From Peterkaempfera griseoplana (GTDB lineage Bacteria > Actinomycetota > Actinomycetes > Streptomycetales > Streptomycetaceae): a DNA stretch of 48,774 nt. The notes under the pieces were generated by a model. It had not been told where the DNA came from. It saw only the letters and a list, made by a program, of their open reading frames with translations, and ran no database searches. Position numbers and translations under genes: made by a program. Below, in pieces: positions 43,798 to 48,774 of the stretch. How positions within the stretch are numbered: position 1 is the stretch's first letter; every line of letters starts with the position of its first letter. The stretch spans positions 1-48,774 of the forward strand of contig NZ_LIQR01000366.1 of the NCBI RefSeq assembly GCF_001418575.1. Direction: 5' to 3'.

Positions 43798-44160
43798 ATG
43801 ATCCGTCTGCGGTTGGGTGCCCTGGGCGCGGCCCTGCTGACCTGCGGGGCGCTGGCGCTGTCGAGTCCCGTCCAGGCGGCGCCGACGGGGCCGGACTGTG
43901 CGTACACCTCGACCTCGTACCGGGCCACGCTCTCCCTCGGCCAGACCGGAGCCGGAGTGCGGCAGGCCCAGTGTCTGAGCAATGTGTGGGGCGGAGTGCC
44001 GAAGCTCACGGTCGACGGCGTCTTCGGCACCCGGACGCTGAAGAAGATCGAGTGGATCCAGGGCTGCCACGGTCTGAAGGTGGACGGAGTGATCGGCCCG
44101 GAGACCTGGCAGGTGCTCTACCACCCGGCGCTGGACTGCTACCTCCCCTATCCCGTCTGA
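43798..44160 (+). CDS. Secreted peptidoglycan-binding-domain protein
   Basis: A 120-residue protein. ATG 43798 has GGAGGGTG upstream. A signal peptide (about 1-28, GALGAALLTCGALALSSPVQAAP) precedes a single PG_binding_1 domain: LSLGQTGAGVRQAQCLSNV, LTVDGVFGTRTLKKIEWIQ and LKVDGVIGPETWQVLY. Four cysteines in the mature part may form two disulfides. No enzymatic domain is attached, so it should bind cell wall only, perhaps as an inhibitor, adaptor or partner of an enzyme elsewhere. Confidence 0.92.
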   Translation: MIRLRLGALGAALLTCGALALSSPVQAAPTGPDCAYTSTSYRATLSLGQTGAGVRQAQCLSNVWGGVPKLTVDGVFGTRTLKKIEWIQGCHGLKVDGVIGPETWQVLYHPALDCYLPYPV

Positions 44161-44245
44161 CCGGCGGCGACCGTGCGCCGCGGCCGCGGACGGCGGGCAC
44201 CACGGCGACGGCCGGTCACGGCGGCCGCGGCCTCACGGGGCGGCG

Positions 44246-44275
44246 TTGACGACTTCGCGCGGACCGCCCTAACCT
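44246..44275 (+). promoter_or_regulatory. Promoter of the FhuF-like transcription unit
   Basis: TTGACG (44246-44251), 18 bp, TAACCT (44270-44275). The best -35/-10 pair in this part of the window; it points to the genes at 44362 and 44649. Confidence 0.6.
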
Positions 44276-44361
44276 CCCGGACAGTCGCGGCCGGTACGGG
44301 CCGCGCCCACCCCGGTCCGTACCGCCGGGGGTGCGCCGGACGCTCCAGGGAGGGCTCCTGC

Positions 44362-44652
44362 ATGAGCGGTCCGTCCGCGCCCGCCGCCTTTCCCCTTGCC
44401 GTCCCCGGCACCCGGGCGGCGCCCCTCCGGCTCGGCGCTGCGCTGGTCGCACCCGCCGTCCGTCACGCCGTCGGCGCCTACGGGGGCGCACTGCCGGCGT
44501 CCGGCAGTGACGCGCGCGTCCATGGTCCGGTACAGGTCCTGCTGCGGGGCGCACTCCCGCTGGTCCCCGGCCCCAGGGCGCACCGCTCGCTCCGGCCCCC
44601 GGCAGCGGGAGGCACCGACCCGGCGGGCACACCCGGGCCGAGGGCCGCGTGA
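44362..44652 (+). CDS. Small hypothetical protein coupled to the FhuF-like gene
   Basis: A 96-residue frame. ATG 44362 has AGGGAGGG at good spacing, a promoter lies about 90 bp upstream, third codon positions are mostly G or C, and its TGA overlaps the GTG of the next gene (GTGA, 44649-44652). The product is Ala/Pro/Gly-rich with a possible helix APLRLGAALVAPAVRHAVGAY and a basic Pro-rich end. No family recognised. It could be a real small protein or a translated leader that drives the next gene. Confidence 0.5.
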   Translation: MSGPSAPAAFPLAVPGTRAAPLRLGAALVAPAVRHAVGAYGGALPASGSDARVHGPVQVLLRGALPLVPGPRAHRSLRPPAAGGTDPAGTPGPRAA

Positions 44653-45401
44653 GCGCGCCGGCCGACGGGGAGGGAGCCCCGCCGCGGGAGCCACTCGCCG
44701 TGCTGGGACCCTACTTCGCCCTGGAACGACACGATCCCGGGCTGCCGCCGGCCCCGCCGTGGCAGTCGATGGCCGCCCTGGGCCTGGACCCGGCCGTGTC
44801 GGCCGACCGGGTGGCCACGGTACGGGCGCTGCTCGCCGGCGGCGGCCGGCCAGCCGAGGCGGTGGAACGACGGGTCGCCGCCTCGGTCGTCCATCTGGGC
44901 CTGGTCGCCCGGATCGCCTCGCCCGTGCTGGCCCTGGCGGTGCTGGAGGGACGGGTACGGCCGGTCCGGCTCGCGGATCTTCGCTGGCAGCCGCAGCCGG
45001 GCAGCACCTTCCCGCTGTCCCTGGCCGCGTCACCCGACTCCGCGCCGCCGGGCGGACCGGCCGCGCTCGCCCATGTCCTGGGCCGCACCCTGATCGACCT
45101 GGCGGCCGCCGAACTCGCCGCAGCGGTGCGCCCCCACGGTGTCTCCCGGCACATCGCCTGGGGCAACACGGCGTCCGCGCTGGCCGGCGCCACCGCCGTA
45201 CTGGTCACCGCGCGGCCGGACTGCGCGCCCCGTCTGCACGCCGTCCTGGACGGGCTGTTGGACCACCCGTCGCTGCGCGGCACCGCGGCCCGCGGTCCCG
45301 ACGGCCGTCTGCGCCGCCGCAGCTGCTGTCTGATCTACCGTGCGGCCCCCGGCCGCAACGGCCCGCTGTGCGGGGACTGCGTACTGGCCCGCGCCTCCTG
45401 A
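44649..45401 (+). CDS. FhuF-like [2Fe-2S] ferric-siderophore reductase
   Basis: A 250-residue protein. The C-terminal cluster motif RSCCLIYRAAPGRNGPLCGDCVL has the C-C-x10-C-x2-C cysteine pattern of FhuF-type proteins, which reduce ferric siderophores in the cytoplasm. Upstream parts are Ala-rich and helical (VERRVAASVVHLGLVARIASPVLALAVLEG), as in actinomycete members. No siderophore transporter is adjacent, so its substrate is unknown. GTG 44649 overlaps the stop of the small ORF upstream. It is convergent with the cation-efflux gene. Confidence 0.85.
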   Translation: MSAPADGEGAPPREPLAVLGPYFALERHDPGLPPAPPWQSMAALGLDPAVSADRVATVRALLAGGGRPAEAVERRVAASVVHLGLVARIASPVLALAVLEGRVRPVRLADLRWQPQPGSTFPLSLAASPDSAPPGGPAALAHVLGRTLIDLAAAELAAAVRPHGVSRHIAWGNTASALAGATAVLVTARPDCAPRLHAVLDGLLDHPSLRGTAARGPDGRLRRRSCCLIYRAAPGRNGPLCGDCVLARAS

Positions 45402-45429
45402 CCCGGCGGCGCCGCCGCTGCTGTACCGC

Positions 45430-46479
45430 TCAGTGCTCGTGCGGGCCCGGACGGTGCACCGGCCCGTGGGTGTCCTCGTCCGGCCCGCACACCCGGTCGG
45501 GCTGACCGGTCGGCGCGGTGATCTGCAGCAGCTGCTCGTCTCCGTCCTCACCGACGTGGTCGACCTGGAGGGTGGTATGGGTGATCCGGTACCGGTCGCG
45601 CAGCAGCCCCTGCAGACGGCGGCGCACAGCGTGGCAGTCCCCGCCGGGCGGCACCAGGATGTGGGCGGACAGTGCCGGATGGCCGCTGGTGATCTGCCAG
45701 ATGTGCAGGTCGTGGACCTCCGCGACATCCCCCGAGGCGGCCAGCTGGTCGCCGATCGTGTCCGGGTCCAGTCCGGCGGGGGCCGCCTCCAGGAAGATCC
45801 GCCCCGAGTCCCGTACCAGTCCGGCGCCCGCCCTGAGCATCAGGGCGACCACCACCAGCGACGCGATCGCGTCCGCACGGGCGAAGCCGGTGACCACCAT
45901 CACGCCACCGGCTACGGCGGTCGCGATGAAGGCGAAGAGGTCCGTGAGGATGTGCTGGTACGCGCCCTCGACATTGAGCGACGTCCGGTTCGCCCTGGAG
46001 ATCGACCAGGTGGCCGCCAGATTGACCGCCACCCCGGCCAGCGCGGTGATCAGCACCAGCGTCCCCGACACCTCGGGCGGGGCGATGAGCCGGCGGACGG
46101 CCTCGTAGGCCAGCCACACCGACAGCACCAGCAGGGTGGTGCCGTTGGCCATCGCCGAAAGGATCTCCGCCCGCTTGAGGCCGAAGGTGTAGCCGCCGCG
46201 CGCGGGGCGCTCCGCGAGCCGCATCGCCACCAGGGCCAGCAGGATCGAGGCGGCGTCGGTGAGCATGTGGGCCGCGTCCGAGATCAGCGCCAGTGAGTGC
46301 GCCAGCAGACCGACCACGACCTCGGCCGCCATGAAGACCGTGATCAGGCCCAGCGCCACCGTCAGCCAGGTGCGGTCGGCGTCGGCGGAGACCCCGTGGG
46401 CGTGCCCGGAGTGCCCGCCGTCGTGCCGGTGCCCGGCGGCGTGGTGGTCGTGGTCGTGCTCGTGCGCATGGGCGGTCAC
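45430..46479 (-). CDS. Cation diffusion facilitator family metal transporter
   Basis: A 349-residue inner-membrane antiporter. A His-rich N terminus (HAHEHDHDHHAAGHRHDGGHSGHAHG) leads into six TM segments. The metal site is visible as SDAAHMLTDAAS in TM2 and HILTDLFAFI in TM5, the HxxxD pattern typical of zinc transporters. The cytoplasmic ferredoxin-like domain has VHDLHIWQITSGHPALSAHI. GTG 46479 is chosen since the His-rich tract begins there; ATG 46539 is in frame, but codons between have low GC at position three. Zinc, cobalt or cadmium export is the family role. Confidence 0.92.
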   Translation of the reverse strand: MTAHAHEHDHDHHAAGHRHDGGHSGHAHGVSADADRTWLTVALGLITVFMAAEVVVGLLAHSLALISDAAHMLTDAASILLALVAMRLAERPARGGYTFGLKRAEILSAMANGTTLLVLSVWLAYEAVRRLIAPPEVSGTLVLITALAGVAVNLAATWSISRANRTSLNVEGAYQHILTDLFAFIATAVAGGVMVVTGFARADAIASLVVVALMLRAGAGLVRDSGRIFLEAAPAGLDPDTIGDQLAASGDVAEVHDLHIWQITSGHPALSAHILVPPGGDCHAVRRRLQGLLRDRYRITHTTLQVDHVGEDGDEQLLQITAPTGQPDRVCGPDEDTHGPVHRPGPHEH

Positions 46480-46868
46480 CCGGGTAGTCAAGCGCGAATC
46501 GACCGGATCTCCAAAGACCGCACCGGTGACCGTTGTCATTACCGCGATCATCCGTCCCCACGACGCCGTGATCCTGGTGTCCGCGGCCTGCGTCCGCGGC
46601 TCCGGCCTGTGGCCCCGCCCCGGCATCGCACCGGTCGCCGCCATCACCGCGACGGGCCATACGTACGTCGGCACCGTCGAGGAGGCACGGGGACGGCGGA
46701 GACCGTCATGCTCGGGGCAGTCATGAGCGGCGCCGGAGCCATCCGCGTCGGGGAAGGCGGAGGTCCCCGGATCGGGCGGCCCTCCACCGGTCACGGCCGC
46801 GGCGGGACGCCGGCGGTCACGGCCGACCGACCGGCCCCGGCCTCACGGCGGGGCCCGCACCGCCGGGG
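46480..46868. other. Intergenic stretch upstream of the metal transporter
   Basis: About 390 bases between two minus-strand genes. It must hold the transporter promoter and the aminotransferase terminator, but I can assign neither with confidence. No gene seen. Confidence 0.45.
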
Positions 46869-48110
46869 CTACCGCCCCGCGAGCAGCCCGGTGAGGGCGG
46901 TGTGCACGTCCTTGGCGGCCTCGGGACGGGTCGAGGCGTGCGGCGAGAGCCGCACCTGGCGGGCATGGACGGTCGCGCTGACGCCGTGCTCACGCAGGGC
47001 CGCACCGATCTCCGCGGGGGTGCGTCCGGGCAGGGCGAAGGTGAGGATCCCCGCCCGCCGCCCCGGTTCGCGGGGCGAGAGCACGGTGGCGCCCACCGAC
47101 TCCACGGCGGCGGTCAGTTCCTCGACCCGGTCGCTGATCCGGCGCTCGATCCAGCCGGCGCCCACCGACTCCACCAGCTCCAGCGCTCCGGCGAAGGCCG
47201 CGGTGGCGACGGGGCTGAGGTTGGTGAGGGAGAAGTCCTCGACGCCCCCGGCCCGCTCGTGGAGGGTGCCGTCGTAGCGGACCGGGTCCTCGACGCCGGT
47301 CCAGCCGGTGAGCAGCGGCCGCACCCGCTCGGCGGCGCGCGGCGAGAGCGCGAGGAAGCCGGTGGCCCAGCCGGAGCGGAGCCACTTCTGGCCGCCGACG
47401 ACCAGGATGTCGGCGGCGCTCCAGTCCGCCTCCACGGCGCCGAAGCCCTGGATGCCGTCGACCACCAGCAGCCGGTCCCCGGCCACGTCGCGCAGTGCCG
47501 CCAGGTCCGCCCGGTAGCCGGTCTGGAAGTCCACCGCGCTCACCGCCACCGCCCGGGTCTGCGGGGTCAGTGCGGAGCGCAGCGCGTCGGGGGTGGTCAT
47601 GCCGCCGGACATGCGGGTCAGCGCGAGACGGACCCGGCCGGCCTCCTGGGCACGCGCCCAGGAGTAGATGTTGGCGGGGAACTCCCCGGCGCCGACCACC
47701 ACCTCGGCCGGCCCGTCGGGTCCGGGGGCCACCGCGAAGGCCGCCTGCAGCAGGCCGGTGCTGGTGTTGGGCACGGTGATGACGTCACCGGCGGAGAACC
47801 CGGTGAGCCTGCCCACCGCGGCGCGGGCGCGTGCCTCGGACCGCATCAGCTCGTCCACGGTGGCCGGTCCGGCCTCGGCGGCGGCGGTGAGGGCGTCCGC
47901 GCTCTCCTTCAGCACCGTCCTCGACGGCGGGCCGAAGCGGGCGAAGTCCAGATAGCCGGCCGACTCCGCGAACTCGCCGAGGTACCGCTGCTGCGGGCCG
48001 GGGGCACCGGCGGCGCGGGTCACCGCGTACCTGGCCGGGTCCGGCGGTGTGCCTGTGTGCCGGACATCCGACCTCGCTTCCGTCGTCCCCGTCTGGTGCT
48101 CCGCGAGCAT
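46869..48110 (-). CDS. Class V PLP-dependent aminotransferase
   Basis: A 413-residue fold-type I PLP enzyme. The PLP lysine is in LVVGGQKWLRSGWATGFLAL, with the Asp that contacts the pyridine nitrogen in LLVVDGIQGFGAVEADW and PNTSTGLLQAAF near the phosphate site. C-terminal features are RRAGILTFALPG and VRLSPHASTRPEAAKDV. Class V members include desulfurases, kynureninase and serine-pyruvate transaminases; substrate unknown. ATG 48110 has AGG directly adjacent and a TAGGAT box overlapping, so the start is uncertain; an in-frame GTG at 48023 is an alternative. Confidence 0.9.
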   Translation of the reverse strand: MLAEHQTGTTEARSDVRHTGTPPDPARYAVTRAAGAPGPQQRYLGEFAESAGYLDFARFGPPSRTVLKESADALTAAAEAGPATVDELMRSEARARAAVGRLTGFSAGDVITVPNTSTGLLQAAFAVAPGPDGPAEVVVGAGEFPANIYSWARAQEAGRVRLALTRMSGGMTTPDALRSALTPQTRAVAVSAVDFQTGYRADLAALRDVAGDRLLVVDGIQGFGAVEADWSAADILVVGGQKWLRSGWATGFLALSPRAAERVRPLLTGWTGVEDPVRYDGTLHERAGGVEDFSLTNLSPVATAAFAGALELVESVGAGWIERRISDRVEELTAAVESVGATVLSPREPGRRAGILTFALPGRTPAEIGAALREHGVSATVHARQVRLSPHASTRPEAAKDVHTALTGLLAGR

Positions 48111-48186
48111 CCTAAGCGGTCGGATCCGCAGGCTCTTCGGCGGTTGACAGCGGTGGATCCTGCCGACCGCGTCGTCCCATGGACCT

Positions 48187-48515
48187 CAGAGCCGGCCGAC
48201 GAGCCCTGACTCGTAGGCGATGATCACCAGATGGATGCGGTCCCGGGCGTTCAGCTTGGTGAGCAGCCGGGAGATGTAGGTCTTGGCGGTCGCGGGCGTG
48301 ATGAAGAGTTCCGCGGCGATCTCGGCGTTGGAGCGGCCCAGACCGACGAGGGTGAGGATCTCGCGCTCGCGGTCGGTGATCGCGGCGGGCGTCGCGGGGC
48401 CGGTCTCGGTCCCCGCCCCCGGCCCGGGCCCCGCTGCGGGTGGGTGCGATCAACCGCCGGGTGGCCGGCGGCCACGACCCGGATCGCGGCGATGATGCCC
48501 TGAGCGGTCGGCGGT
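48187..48515 (-). pseudogene. Remnant of a NarL/LuxR-type response regulator
   Basis: The last 65 codons encode a good LuxR helix-turn-helix end: ITDREREILTLVGLGRSNAEIAAELFITPATAKTYISRLLTKLNARDRIHLVIIAYESGLV. Upstream in the same frame a stop occurs at 48450-48452. In neighbouring frames lie TRRLIA and, further up, GIIAAIRVVAAG, which are the normal end of the receiver domain. Codons between them are lost and the frame changes twice. The rest of the receiver is absent. So this is the 3-prime part of a broken regulator gene, not an active protein. Confidence 0.75.
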
Positions 48516-48573
48516 CACGGCCGTCCGGCGGGCCGTACGGGGGACGACCTGCCGGCTCCCGGTCCCGGACGCG

Positions 48574-48609
48574 GCGGTGGCCGCCACGGGGGTCCGTGGC
48601 GGCCACCGC
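48574..48609. terminator. Strong hairpin
   Basis: A perfect 16-bp stem (arms 48574-48589 and 48594-48609) with loop GGGT. It lies just upstream of the regulator remnant and may end a transcript from outside the window. Confidence 0.75.
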
Positions 48610-48707
48610 GGGGCGGTCGGCTGCGGGCTGCTACGCCGTCACTCCGGTGCGGTCGCGCCGTGGTCGCGGTCATGGCTCCAGGGCTCGGGCCACGGGCCGG
48701 GGCCAGG

Positions 48708-48774
48708 GTGCGGACCAGGGCCGGGCCAGGGGCCAGGGCCGGGGCCGGGCCCCTGGCCCGGCCCTGGTCCGCAC
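48708..48774. repeat. 27-bp perfect inverted repeat at the window end
   Basis: Arms 48708-48734 and 48748-48774 are exact reverse complements, separated by 13 bases, and the second arm ends at the last base of the window. It is dominated by GGGCC and CCAGG blocks. It may be a terminator, a repeat element, or a feature at which an assembly stopped. Confidence 0.85.

Overview
The window looks like chromosome from a high-GC actinomycete, most likely Streptomyces or a close relative. The signs are very high GC with codon third positions almost always G or C, frequent GTG and TTG starts, GTGA/ATGA stop-start overlaps, several apparently leaderless genes, GC-rich hairpin terminators without U tracts, and actinomycete families (DUF5997, DUF1992, Ada-AlkA plus Ogt, YbjQ-like tandems, a CBM2 lytic polysaccharide monooxygenase behind a perfect CebR box). 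I see no rRNA, tRNA, CRISPR array, prophage or insertion sequence. Most of it is ordinary accessory chromosome with many regulators and secreted proteins.

Layout. 1-6 kb: end of a plus-strand gene, a D-cysteine desulfhydrase-like enzyme, an HD-domain protein, then a signalling cassette. A CHASE3-type histidine kinase is translationally coupled to a receiver-SpoIIE phosphatase. Divergent from it are a small HTH-like protein and a coupled stand-alone receiver, with an 18-bp palindrome between. 6-10.6 kb: a secreted Gly-Gly-Tyr repeat protein, a decayed IlvD/Edd dehydratase, an SGNH hydrolase divergent from an ArsR regulator, and a LacI regulator. 11-16 kb: HxlR regulator, PhzF-like protein, amino-acid racemase, and the alkylation-repair pair Ada-AlkA and Ogt. 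15.9-19.4 kb: a secreted protein built of three 57-residue repeats, divergent from a two-component system, then a flavin reductase. 19.5-23.4 kb: methyltransferase, M20 amidohydrolase, and a leaderless divergent pair (an HTH-less LysR-like protein and DUF5997).

23.8-25.2 kb: a cellulose-active LPMO with near-consensus promoter and CebR operator. 25.5-29.9 kb: a catabolic-looking cluster. An M19 dipeptidase-like protein and an amidohydrolase diverge from an IclR regulator and an ornithine-cyclodeaminase-family enzyme, with two inverted repeats in the shared promoter. 30-33 kb: a lipoprotein polysaccharide deacetylase, DUF1992, a small secreted His/Trp/Arg-rich protein, and a gene-poor stretch with a 25-bp tandem repeat. 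33.8-36.3 kb: a three-gene operon holding four YbjQ-like domains. 36.5-41 kb: methyltransferase, membrane protein and two secreted proteins (one with an HNH-like motif). 41.8-48.8 kb: release factor 3, a secreted peptidoglycan-binding protein, a FhuF-like iron-sulfur protein with a small coupled upstream ORF, a cation-diffusion-facilitator transporter, a class V aminotransferase, a NarL-type regulator remnant, and a long inverted repeat at the window end.

The most promising unexplained items are the YbjQ-domain operon, the repeat-built secreted protein beside a two-component system, the two small secreted proteins with AT-rich upstream regions, and the amidohydrolase/dipeptidase/OCD cluster.
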